DNA of 64,000 nt. It comes from Bacillota bacterium (lineage in GTDB: Bacteria > Bacillota > Clostridia > Oscillospirales > Ruminococcaceae). Below, piece after piece: positions 53,129 to 61,340 of the stretch; position 1 is the first letter of the stretch, and each line of letters opens with the position of its first letter. The notes under the pieces are model-generated. The model was not told the origin of the DNA. It did no database searches and saw only the letters and a program-made list of their open reading frames with translations. Made by a program: the position numbers and the translations under genes. The stretch is taken from NCBI GenBank assembly GCA_023440965.1, contig JAEZRC010000001.1:48210-112209 (forward strand), read 5' to 3'.

Positions 53129-55174
53129 ATGAAAGATGATTTTCAAAAGAATGTTACTAAATACTTTTCAATGATTGTCATTCTGACAGGCATTTTCTTT
53201 TTAGGCTTAAATCTCTTTCTGAATTATCTCATTCTTTTTTCTGCAAGTTCAAAGATATTAAAAGCAGGATCACTGCCTGCCGACTACTACACCTTCAATA
53301 TAAAATATCTCTATACTCCACCAAAAAACATTACTCTGCAGATGTCTTTCTTTATGAGCTTTGCAGCTGCAGCATATATCGTGTATAAAAACTACACAGC
53401 ATATCAAAGGAAGAACAAGAACAAAGACCTCGAAGGCTCGGCTCGTTGGATGACAGAGAAGGAGCTGAAGAACAATAAGGACTTATACTATGTAGACAAG
53501 AATAATATCTCGTCAGCTGAAAAGAGTGGTATTGTTCTTGTAGAAACAAAGAATGGGTATTACATTGACACCACCACAATACATAGTTTAATTATTGGTA
53601 CTACTCGATCAGGTAAAGGCCAGACATTCGTCCTTCCTGAAATCCGTATGCTTTGTAGTGGCAAGTATAAACAGTCAATGGTGCTTTCAGATCCTAAAGG
53701 TGAATTACTTACACTTACATACAGCATGCTTAAAGAAAATGACTACAATGTTGTTGTTCTCAATCTTAGAGATACTAATATGTCAAGTCTTTGGAATCCT
53801 CTGCAGCTTGCAATAGATGAGTATAAAAAGACTATGGAAGGAAACAAAGATCTTTCATATGTTTCAAAGCTTGTCGGAGAGTTTGCATACATAATTACAG
53901 AAAATAAAAAGTCAGATCCAATCTGGCCATTATCAGCTAAGTCATTACTTCAGGCTATTATTCTTTATCTGCTAGAGAAATGCTATAACAACGATTGTCT
54001 GGATAAACTGAATATGTACAGCGTATATAACTTCTTTTTAGAATATGGATCTAAGAATGAGCCTAAAGAAGTAAACGGAGCTATGATGTTAGTCAACGCC
54101 CTGGATGAGCTTTTTCAGTCACTACCTCGTGGTAATGCTGCTAAAAATGCTTATGCAACCTCAAACTTTGCCACAGGTGATATGAGATCATCTATTTTTT
54201 CTACCCTTGCAAATAATATTGAAATCTTTTCTGACAGCGGTATTGCTAAACTTACAAGTGCAAACGATATTAATTTCTATGACCTGGTTAATCCAGAAAG
54301 GCCTTGTGCAATATTTATGGTTATCCCAGATGAGGACGTCAGCAGGCACGTGGTGGCTTCCTTGTTTATAGCTCAATGTTATTCGAAACTCACGACTATA
54401 GCCAACGAAAACGGCGGCACGTTGCCCCTGAGAGTACAATTTATACTGGATGAGTTCGGTAACATCATTACTATTCCCCGAATGGATAACAAGCAGACAA
54501 TTTCATTGAGTAGAAATATTATCCTGAATATCTTTCTCCAGGATCTTAATCAGCTGAAAACAAAGTATGGTGACGCTGCTCAAACAATCAGTGATAACTG
54601 TAATAACTTCATCTACATAAACTCCATAAGCACGGCCACAAATGAAGAAGTCTCAAAGAAGCTTGGTAACAAAACTGTTGAATATGAAACCTATTCAGGA
54701 GATCTCGACAAGGGTATTAAACATCAAAGTACAAACATCAGAGGACGTGCGTTACTGACAGCTGAAGAACTATCCAGATTGGAATTTGGAGAAGCTATAA
54801 TAAAGCGTCAGCGTTGTTACCCTATTAGAACAAAGTTTACTCCATTCTATATGCTTGGTATTCCTGAAACTCCATTATCAGATATTCCCCTTCAGCATAA
54901 CAACATTGATCTTCAGGATATTATGATTCCATTCGATATTTTTGAAGAAGAAAGCATACCAATAAAAGTTGCTTCAGTAGCTTCAAAGGCTGTAACACCA
55001 CTTGAAACAGCATTATTAATCATTAATAAGATTACAGACGATCTATTTATGTACGCTTATGATAACCAGGATTACATAGAGTGTCAGAAGCAAATTAATT
55101 TTGTTAAGCTTAATCGCAAAATGACACCAGAGCATATAGAGCTTCTGGAGGAACTTATACGCCATATTGAGTAG
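53129..55174 (+). CDS. VirD4/TraG-type coupling protein
   Basis: 681 residues. Two N-terminal TM segments (about 15-40 and 70-90), Walker A LIIGTTRSGKGQTFV (about 153-167), the SDPKGELLTLTYSML motif, and Walker B VQFILDEFGN. Typical of type IV coupling ATPases, linking the relaxase-DNA complex to the VirB4-type channel. The start at 53129 follows the relaxase stop; an earlier in-frame ATG (53087) lies inside the relaxase gene and is rejected. Confidence 0.93.
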   Translation: MKDDFQKNVTKYFSMIVILTGIFFLGLNLFLNYLILFSASSKILKAGSLPADYYTFNIKYLYTPPKNITLQMSFFMSFAAAAYIVYKNYTAYQRKNKNKDLEGSARWMTEKELKNNKDLYYVDKNNISSAEKSGIVLVETKNGYYIDTTTIHSLIIGTTRSGKGQTFVLPEIRMLCSGKYKQSMVLSDPKGELLTLTYSMLKENDYNVVVLNLRDTNMSSLWNPLQLAIDEYKKTMEGNKDLSYVSKLVGEFAYIITENKKSDPIWPLSAKSLLQAIILYLLEKCYNNDCLDKLNMYSVYNFFLEYGSKNEPKEVNGAMMLVNALDELFQSLPRGNAAKNAYATSNFATGDMRSSIFSTLANNIEIFSDSGIAKLTSANDINFYDLVNPERPCAIFMVIPDEDVSRHVVASLFIAQCYSKLTTIANENGGTLPLRVQFILDEFGNIITIPRMDNKQTISLSRNIILNIFLQDLNQLKTKYGDAAQTISDNCNNFIYINSISTATNEEVSKKLGNKTVEYETYSGDLDKGIKHQSTNIRGRALLTAEELSRLEFGEAIIKRQRCYPIRTKFTPFYMLGIPETPLSDIPLQHNNIDLQDIMIPFDIFEEESIPIKVASVASKAVTPLETALLIINKITDDLFMYAYDNQDYIECQKQINFVKLNRKMTPEHIELLEELIRHIE

Positions 55175-55204
55175 ATAAGTTCAAGTTTTAACTAAATATA
55201 AATT

Positions 55205-55234
55205 AAAAGAGCAGAAAAATCTGCTCTTTTTTAT
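55205..55234 (+). terminator. intrinsic terminator after the coupling protein gene
   Basis: Stem AAAAGAGCAGA / TCTGCTCTTTT with an AAAA loop followed by TTTT. Confidence 0.85.
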
Positions 55235-55254
55235 TTTCTGAAAGAGGTATTTTT

Positions 55255-56214
55255 ATGGAATTTAAAAGACACACAATTAATGATGTCCACAATAACAGAT
55301 TTTATCAGCTTCCTAAATTCTTATTCGACGGTGAGTTTAAAACCGCATTATCAGCTGAAGCAAAACTACTCTATGCCCTCCTGCGTGACCGACATGAGTT
55401 GAGTTTGCAAAATGGTTGGGTAAACAATAAAAACGAAGTATTCCTTATTTACAAACGTGATGAAATGTGCGATATGCTCGGTTGTGGTAAAGACAAAATA
55501 ATAAAGCTTATTAACGAACTAAAAAAATGTGGTTTACTTGACGAAGAACGACAAGGACAAAATCTACCTAACCTAATCTATTTAAATTACATTAATTTAG
55601 AAAATATGACCTCTAAAGCCAGTAACAATGCAGAGTTCTATAAAACAGAAGTCCTGACTTCTGAAAAACCGAAGTCCGAAGTTCTGAAAAATCGAAGTCT
55701 GGAGTTCTGTAAATCCGCCTCTAATAAGACTGATATAAATAATACTAAAATAAATGATACTGATATTTCAATCAATCAATCTGCAATAAACGAAACACAA
55801 ATAATTGATAGCTCTGATATGATTGATATGATTGAAAAAGAATCTATAAATAACGACCATGAAAACTATGCTCAGATTATCAAAGAAAATATTGAACTTG
55901 ATTACTATCAGAAAGACAAAGAATATGCTGAATTTTTTAATAATGCATATGAATTAATTATTGATACATTGATGTCAACTGCAAGAACTATTCGTGTTGG
56001 TAAAGAAGATAAGCCTTATGAGGTTGTAAAAAGCAGATTACTTAAGCTTGATAGTTCTCATCTTGAGTATGTATGTAATTGCCTAAACAAAAACACTATA
56101 AAGATCAATAACATTAAAAGTTGGCTTATTACCTCGCTATACAATGCACCAATAACAATAGATGCATTTTATACAGCTGTAGTCAATTATGACCTATACG
56201 GAAAATCCGAATAG
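55255..56214 (+). CDS. RepA_N-family replication initiator
   Basis: 319 residues. The N-terminal RepA_N winged-helix region begins FYQLPKFLF and continues KTALSAEAKLLYALLRDRHELSLQNGW and EMCDMLGCGKDKIIKLINELKKCGLL. A polar linker (about 120-205) precedes a C-terminal domain with IRVGKEDKPYEVVKSRLLKLDSSHLEYVCN, as in the DUF6017 C-terminus of related initiators. It suggests the excised form replicates like a plasmid. AAAGAGG precedes the ATG. Confidence 0.85.
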   Translation: MEFKRHTINDVHNNRFYQLPKFLFDGEFKTALSAEAKLLYALLRDRHELSLQNGWVNNKNEVFLIYKRDEMCDMLGCGKDKIIKLINELKKCGLLDEERQGQNLPNLIYLNYINLENMTSKASNNAEFYKTEVLTSEKPKSEVLKNRSLEFCKSASNKTDINNTKINDTDISINQSAINETQIIDSSDMIDMIEKESINNDHENYAQIIKENIELDYYQKDKEYAEFFNNAYELIIDTLMSTARTIRVGKEDKPYEVVKSRLLKLDSSHLEYVCNCLNKNTIKINNIKSWLITSLYNAPITIDAFYTAVVNYDLYGKSE

Positions 56215-56251
56215 GTCACTGATAAATATATTAATAGCAAGGAGAATTTAT

Positions 56252-56797
56252 ATGCCTTTAAAAGATTCAAGAATGTGTAAACCTCGTGAATATCTGAGAA
56301 TATTAAGAAAGCAGAAGAAGGTTTCTGCATATGAAATTGCAGAAAAGCTTGGCCACAGTCGTCAGGCTTACGAACGCTATGAAAACGGAATGAAAGATTT
56401 CTCTATTGAGAAAATGACAAAAGTCTTTGAAGTGTTTTCAGAAGTTTGTGGTATTTCTCATGCTGCATTATTCGAAGCTGAAGCTGAGTACCAGAGACAA
56501 ATGCAGGAAATACGGGATAAATACAACATTCCAGTAAATCGAGATTTTATGCAATATCATCTTGACGAAACAGCACGTGCAAGCAAGAAAAACCTTGAGA
56601 GTATAAATATCATTTTGACATACAGCCGTCTTGATGAGCTTGATCCTCAGCTTCAGGAAGTTATAAAGCTTCGACTTAATCATCCTGATTGGAGTTACGT
56701 TAGGATGTCTGAAGTCCTAGGTATAAGAGCAGATTACATTGGAGTTAGATTTAAAAAGATTGCAAAGATTGCAGAAATATATAGAAAAACAAAATGA
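56252..56797 (+). CDS. XRE-family regulator with C-terminal HTH
   Basis: 181 residues, start ATG at 56252 after AAGGAG. The N-terminal XRE helix-turn-helix spans about 10-60 (REYLRILRKQKKVSAYEIAEKLGHSRQAYERYENG). The middle part is helical, and the C-terminal segment (ELDPQLQEVIKLRLNHPDWSYVRMSEVLGI) resembles a sigma-70 region 4 type HTH. Probable regulator of the element. A decayed partial copy lies at 60227-60475. Confidence 0.75.
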   Translation: MPLKDSRMCKPREYLRILRKQKKVSAYEIAEKLGHSRQAYERYENGMKDFSIEKMTKVFEVFSEVCGISHAALFEAEAEYQRQMQEIRDKYNIPVNRDFMQYHLDETARASKKNLESINIILTYSRLDELDPQLQEVIKLRLNHPDWSYVRMSEVLGIRADYIGVRFKKIAKIAEIYRKTK

Positions 56798-56813
56798 TGA
56801 TACTTATAAGCAG

Positions 56814-56842
56814 TTGCCTTATACTCCGTTTATTTGTATAAT
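56814..56842 (+). promoter_or_regulatory. promoter of the methyltransferase/MORC-TIR operon
   Basis: TTGCCT at 56814-56819 and TATAAT at 56837-56842, 17 bases apart. The AT palindrome TTATTATAATAA that follows could bind the controller protein. Confidence 0.65.
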
Positions 56843-56902
56843 ATATATAAAATTATTATAATAAGATAATATATTAAAAAATAATAATTTATGAGGGAAT
56901 TT

Positions 56903-57109
56903 ATGATACAGAAGAAATTAGGAAATAGGATCCGTGAATTACGCTTAACAACAGGTTTAAGCCAAGAAAAGTTTGCATTAAAAATAGGAATGGATAGGAC
57001 TTATTTTGCCAGTGTTGAATTAGGAAGACGTAATATAGCTATTGCTAATATAGAAAAAATTGCTATTGGTTTAAATATTACTTTATCTGAATTATTTATT
57101 AATCTTTAA
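56903..57109 (+). CDS. controller-type XRE regulator of the methyltransferase operon
   Basis: 68 residues, almost entirely an XRE helix-turn-helix (GNRIRELRLTTGLSQEKFALKIGMDRTYFASVELGRRNIAI). Size and position match restriction-modification controller (C) proteins, which time expression of the methylase and its partners. The ATG at 56903 has GAGGG upstream; an ATG at 56891 in frame would lack a site. It ends 15 bases before the methyltransferase start. Confidence 0.8.
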   Translation: MIQKKLGNRIRELRLTTGLSQEKFALKIGMDRTYFASVELGRRNIAIANIEKIAIGLNITLSELFINL

Positions 57110-57124
57110 AAATTGGAGGATATT

Positions 57125-58171
57125 ATGCCAGTTCAAGTTGTTGATTTATTTTGTGGTGTTGGTGGACTTACAAGAGGATTGCTTGATTCTGGGTTAAATG
57201 TTATTGCTGGATTTGATATTGATCAAACTTGTGAATATGCTTATCAACATAATAATCATATTCCTTTTTTTTGTCGTAACATCAGAGATATGACTGGAAA
57301 TGAAATCAATCAATTATATAATAACGACGCATGTAAAATACTTGTTGGTTGTGCTCCATGTCAACCATTTTCCGCAATGAGATTCAAACTTAAGAGCGCA
57401 AATAAAGATGACGAAAAATACAACTTGTTAACCGAATTTGGTAGAATGATAACACAAGTTCAGCCTTTAATAGTATCAATGGAAAACGTTCCAAAGATTC
57501 AAAATACTAATGTTTATCAAAATTTTATAAACTTATTAGAAAACTTAGGATATTATATTTCAGCGCAAGTTGTTTATTGTCCAGACTATGGTATTTCTCA
57601 AAGCAGAAGACGTTTTGTGCTTCTTGCTTCACGCTTAGGAGATATAGAATTAATTGCTCCTACACATAACAGAAGAGAAGTAACTATAGATAGATTTATT
57701 CGTAACTTACCTCCTATTCAAGCAGGACAAGTACATCCAGATGACCAATTACATAGAACTGCACAATTATCTGATATTAATCTGCAACGTATTCGTTTGT
57801 CTATCCCTGGTGGAACTTGGAATGATTGGCCCGAAGATTTAAGATGTAATTGTCATAAGAAGAAATCAGGCAAAACGTATAGTTCTGTATATGGGCGAAT
57901 GAAATGGGATCAAATCGGACCAACCATAACAACACAGTTTTATTGTTATGGCACTGGAAGATTTGGACACCCCGAACAAGACAGAGCCCTAACACTTCGA
58001 GAAGGAGCTCTACTTCAAACATTTCCACCTAATTATGACTTCGTTAATCCTGATAAACTATTTCATATAAAAGATATAGCAAGACATATTGGTAATGCCG
58101 TCCCTGTAAGATTGGGTCAAATAATAGGAACATCTATACAAATACATTTAGACAATCATGGAATTAACTAG
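57125..58171 (+). CDS. DNA (cytosine-5) methyltransferase
   Basis: 348 residues. All core m5C motifs are visible: motif I DLFCGVGGLTRGL (7-19), motif IV GCAPCQPFS with the catalytic Cys79, motif VI MENV (119-122), motif VIII QSRRRFVLLASR (159-170), motif IX LTLREGALLQTFP and motif X IGNAVP (322-327). The target-recognition region is short (about 180-265), so the site recognised cannot be read. Start at 57125 is 4 bases after GGAGGA. Its stop is 11 bases before the MORC-TIR gene. It may mark self DNA for the neighbouring effector. Confidence 0.95.
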   Translation: MPVQVVDLFCGVGGLTRGLLDSGLNVIAGFDIDQTCEYAYQHNNHIPFFCRNIRDMTGNEINQLYNNDACKILVGCAPCQPFSAMRFKLKSANKDDEKYNLLTEFGRMITQVQPLIVSMENVPKIQNTNVYQNFINLLENLGYYISAQVVYCPDYGISQSRRRFVLLASRLGDIELIAPTHNRREVTIDRFIRNLPPIQAGQVHPDDQLHRTAQLSDINLQRIRLSIPGGTWNDWPEDLRCNCHKKKSGKTYSSVYGRMKWDQIGPTITTQFYCYGTGRFGHPEQDRALTLREGALLQTFPPNYDFVNPDKLFHIKDIARHIGNAVPVRLGQIIGTSIQIHLDNHGIN

Positions 58172-58182
58172 GAGGACATTAA

Positions 58183-60093
58183 ATGGAAAAAAAGTATTAT
58201 GTAGATTTTGGACCTGAATTACTTCAACTTCTTGGGCCTAATTTATATACAAATATTTATTATGTTTTAGGCGAAATAATAGCAAATGCATATGATGCAG
58301 ATGCAGAAAATGTTTATATTATTTATGATACCAACCTTAATTCTATCATTATAGAAGATGATGGAAATGGCATGTCTTATCAAGATGTTAATAATAAATT
58401 TTTACCAATAGGTATTACAAGCCGAAGTACTTCTGAAGATACTTTTTCGAAAAAATTTAAACGTAGAAGAATGGGAAGAAAAGGTATTGGTAAATTAGCA
58501 GCACTTTCTGTATCACAAAAAGTAAAAATAATTACTAAGCAAAATGGAGAAAAATCTGGCTGTATATTGTCTTTAAATATTTCTCATAAGAACAATGATG
58601 GAAAATATGAAATACCTAGTATTCCAGAAGATCAAATAGTATTTCATAAAATTAATAACATTGATCATGGTTCCGCAATTATTATGGAAAATTCCAGATA
58701 TTCTATGCACAAAAGTATAGAATCTGCTAAGCGAAACTTATCCATTATTTTCCCTTTTGCTTGTAAAAACTTTAAAATTCATCTAATAAACACTGTAACA
58801 AGCAAAGAAATAACCATAGAAGATTCGACTACGGAATTAATTGAACTATCAGATACACTTATAACTTTTTGTGACCCAGATAGTAAATATGATGAATATT
58901 TAGATCATCTCCACGATTACTTTAATAAGGACAGGTATTATGCAAATATAAGAAATACTCTTACCGAAAATTTACTTCCAATTCAAAAAGTCTTAAATTA
59001 TAAAAAATCAGCATTACATAAACGTATTTCTATGATAAATAATTCTGGAAATGAAAAGGATTATGACTTAATAATTGAAGGATGGATTGCCACTTATCAA
59101 TCCACTAGAGATAAAAAAAAGAATACAGATTTTCCAGTTAATTTTATATCTCTTATTTCTAATGAGAAAGTTGGGCAACTTGACATTCTACCTGATATAT
59201 CAACAGACAGAATGCAAGAAGCTTATGTTGTAGGTCAATTCTTTATAGATTTATTAGAAGAAACTGAATTACCTGATATTGCTGCTAGCAATAGACAAGG
59301 ATATAAAGAAGACGACGAAAGAGTAACAACTGCTAAAGAACAGATTAAATCTTATGCTTTAAAGCCTATACTTGACTTAAAATCAAAAGCAACTATAGAA
59401 AAAAATTATCTTAAACAATTGAACAAAGATGAGCAATTAAGAAAATCAAAACTTGAGTTTGATACCGCTATAAAAAAAGTTATTGACGATCCTGAATTTA
59501 AAAAAGTAATAACAAATTCTGATAATATAAAGACAACGCTTGAACAGAGCTGGGAACTCAAAGATACATTAAAAGAAGCTTATCGAAAGGTTATGATTAG
59601 CCATAACGGAGATGATAAAAAACTAGTTGATGAACTTGAAAAAATATTACATTTTTGTGGATTTAGAAAAGATGAGATTATTTATACTAGTTCTTCTTAC
59701 TATGAATCAGGAATTACAGGCGCTTATACAAATATATATGACTTTTTAAAAGACTTTTTTGTAAATACAACAAAACGAAACGATTTAAGTATTATATATG
59801 TGTTAAATGATTCTTTTATACATAAATGGGATCCCATACTTGAAGCAGGTGCTGGATGGGTATTAGATTCAAAACGATACCCAATTTATACTGATACTTT
59901 TAATTCAATAAAAAGCCCATTTGAAGTTCAAGCATATACACCTTGCCTTAAAATTGGACTTTCAAATAAAGATGTACATTATTTAGCTAACACTATATAT
60001 CAGATATGTCAAAATTCAGGAAAATTAGACAAAACAGAATCTGATATTATAAAATACATAGAAACATGTACTAAATTAGTCGAATATAAATAA
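58183..60093 (+). CDS. MORC-type GHKL ATPase fused to a C-terminal TIR domain
   Basis: 636 residues. The GHKL ATPase has the N-box EIIANAYDAD (Glu31, Asn35), the G1 box DDGNGM (59-64) and the G2 box GRKGIGK (98-104). An S5-type transducer domain (about 260-345) with a MORC-like order follows, then a helical Lys/Glu-rich linker (about 375-465). The C-terminal TIR domain (about 469-600) opens KVMISHNGDDKKLVDELEKIL, with DEIIYTS, the LSIIYVLND strand and Glu554 in PILEAGAGWVL. In NAD-cleaving TIRs a Glu in this position is catalytic. Inferred role: sensor-effector protein in defence. AGGAGG precedes the ATG. Confidence 0.85.
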   Translation: MEKKYYVDFGPELLQLLGPNLYTNIYYVLGEIIANAYDADAENVYIIYDTNLNSIIIEDDGNGMSYQDVNNKFLPIGITSRSTSEDTFSKKFKRRRMGRKGIGKLAALSVSQKVKIITKQNGEKSGCILSLNISHKNNDGKYEIPSIPEDQIVFHKINNIDHGSAIIMENSRYSMHKSIESAKRNLSIIFPFACKNFKIHLINTVTSKEITIEDSTTELIELSDTLITFCDPDSKYDEYLDHLHDYFNKDRYYANIRNTLTENLLPIQKVLNYKKSALHKRISMINNSGNEKDYDLIIEGWIATYQSTRDKKKNTDFPVNFISLISNEKVGQLDILPDISTDRMQEAYVVGQFFIDLLEETELPDIAASNRQGYKEDDERVTTAKEQIKSYALKPILDLKSKATIEKNYLKQLNKDEQLRKSKLEFDTAIKKVIDDPEFKKVITNSDNIKTTLEQSWELKDTLKEAYRKVMISHNGDDKKLVDELEKILHFCGFRKDEIIYTSSSYYESGITGAYTNIYDFLKDFFVNTTKRNDLSIIYVLNDSFIHKWDPILEAGAGWVLDSKRYPIYTDTFNSIKSPFEVQAYTPCLKIGLSNKDVHYLANTIYQICQNSGKLDKTESDIIKYIETCTKLVEYK

Positions 60094-60156
60094 TAATAAA
60101 AGATAAAAGCTATCGCAATAATAAAATGTTAGCTTTTATCTTTTATTATTATTTTT
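60091..60156. terminator. terminator: 22-bp perfect inverted repeat
   Basis: Arms 60091-60112 and 60130-60151 are perfect complements with a 17-base loop and end in TTTTT. The left arm includes the stop codon of the MORC-TIR gene. Confidence 0.8.
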
Positions 60157-60226
60157 GAATACATTATTAATACACATTGCTATCTAATACTATTAAGAAA
60201 TAATAGATAATTTTATGTATATTAAT

Positions 60227-60475
60227 GCAGAAAAACTTGTCCACCGCCGTCAAATTTACGAACGCTACGAAAACGGAGTGAAAGACTTCTACATTGAATA
60301 GATGACGAAAATATTTGAAGTTTTTTGTATTTCTCACGCTACATTATTCAAAGCTATAGCTGAGTACCAGAGACAAATTCATAAAATACGAGACGAGTAT
60401 AACATTACTGTAAATCAAGATTTCAAAAAATATCATCTTAACAAACCGACTCATGCCAGCAAGGAAAATAACAAA
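60227..60475 (+). pseudogene. decayed partial copy of the XRE regulator gene
   Basis: About 250 bases align with 56339-56590 inside the intact XRE gene, including the coding blocks for YERYENG, MTKxFEVF, CxISHA and AEYQRQ. The copy has lost its first 90 bases and its 3' end. It has an in-frame TAG at 60299-60301 plus a short deletion around the SEVCG codons. It cannot make a working regulator. Its presence on the other side of the methyltransferase/MORC-TIR operon suggests a duplication or insertion event. Confidence 0.85.
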
Positions 60476-60499
60476 TGTTTAAGATATATTAATTCTAAA

Positions 60500-61315
60500 T
60501 TAACTTTGATAAAATATTACTTCAGAATATAGAAAATTATGTATTATCATTCTTATATGAAATGTTCCATCGTTTTCTAGCCACGAAATATACCTGTAGT
60601 TTTCAGCTTGAACATCATACCAACCCATTACAATAACAGGAGCACTTATTATTTTGTTTTCTTCATTACTATTAATTGTTATAAAAGATTCCAACACTGG
60701 CTCAATTACATAAATCCTATCATATACACGAGAACCTAAAATTGGCAATATTTTGTTGGACATATCTAATAAACAATTAAAATCACTTATCTCTGTATTA
60801 GTCATCTCAAAAGAAAATTTACAGGATATTTCTGAAGGAATTATACTACACCCATCGACACTATATCCTTCTGTTAAATCGTAAACCATATGACAAATTG
60901 CTAATTTTGTAAGTATACGGTTAATTCTATCATTACGTTTAAATACCCCAAACTTATTATAATACTCCAAATCTGTTTTTGCATCATAAAAAGCAGTGTT
61001 GCTATCTTTATATTTATTATTAGTCAGCGAGTTACTCATTCTTGCATGATATTTTAAGGAATCAATATATACTTCAGTATATAATTCATCAGAAGAATAA
61101 CTATTATTGCAGCTAGAGCAAGCAGGAAGAGTTGGAAGATTATCAGGATATGGTTTTGCTAAAAAAACTTTTGATGGACAATGTTCTCGGGTTTCCGATT
61201 CTTTACCACAATATATACAGTAATGATTCCCGTTTCGAGAAAAATCAATCCTGGATTTTAATTCTTCAGGTCCCCAATATTTTTTGTAGCTAAAAATTCT
61301 TTCATTCTCATCCAT
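60500..61315 (-). CDS. HNH-family endonuclease
   Basis: 271 residues. The HNH region is near the N-terminus: CIYCGKES (Cys33, Cys36), the catalytic-type REHCPSKVF (His45) and CSSCNNSYSSDE (Cys66, Cys69, Asn70/71), giving a zinc-bound beta-beta-alpha-metal fold. The remaining 190 residues are not recognised. It follows the MORC gene on the minus strand by 25 bases, so the two form one unit. Likely cuts DNA when activated by its MORC partner. The ATG is preceded by an AGGTG box. Confidence 0.82.
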   Translation of the reverse strand: MDENERIFSYKKYWGPEELKSRIDFSRNGNHYCIYCGKESETREHCPSKVFLAKPYPDNLPTLPACSSCNNSYSSDELYTEVYIDSLKYHARMSNSLTNNKYKDSNTAFYDAKTDLEYYNKFGVFKRNDRINRILTKLAICHMVYDLTEGYSVDGCSIIPSEISCKFSFEMTNTEISDFNCLLDMSNKILPILGSRVYDRIYVIEPVLESFITINSNEENKIISAPVIVMGWYDVQAENYRYISWLENDGTFHIRMIIHNFLYSEVIFYQS

Positions 61316-61340
61316 TTTTTACACCTCAACAATACTTTTC

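Noticed and set aside
60302..60532. 76-codon frame as a separate small regulator gene
   Set aside because: Nearly all of it is the damaged internal part of the XRE gene, without the HTH and without a start signal; annotated as pseudogene.
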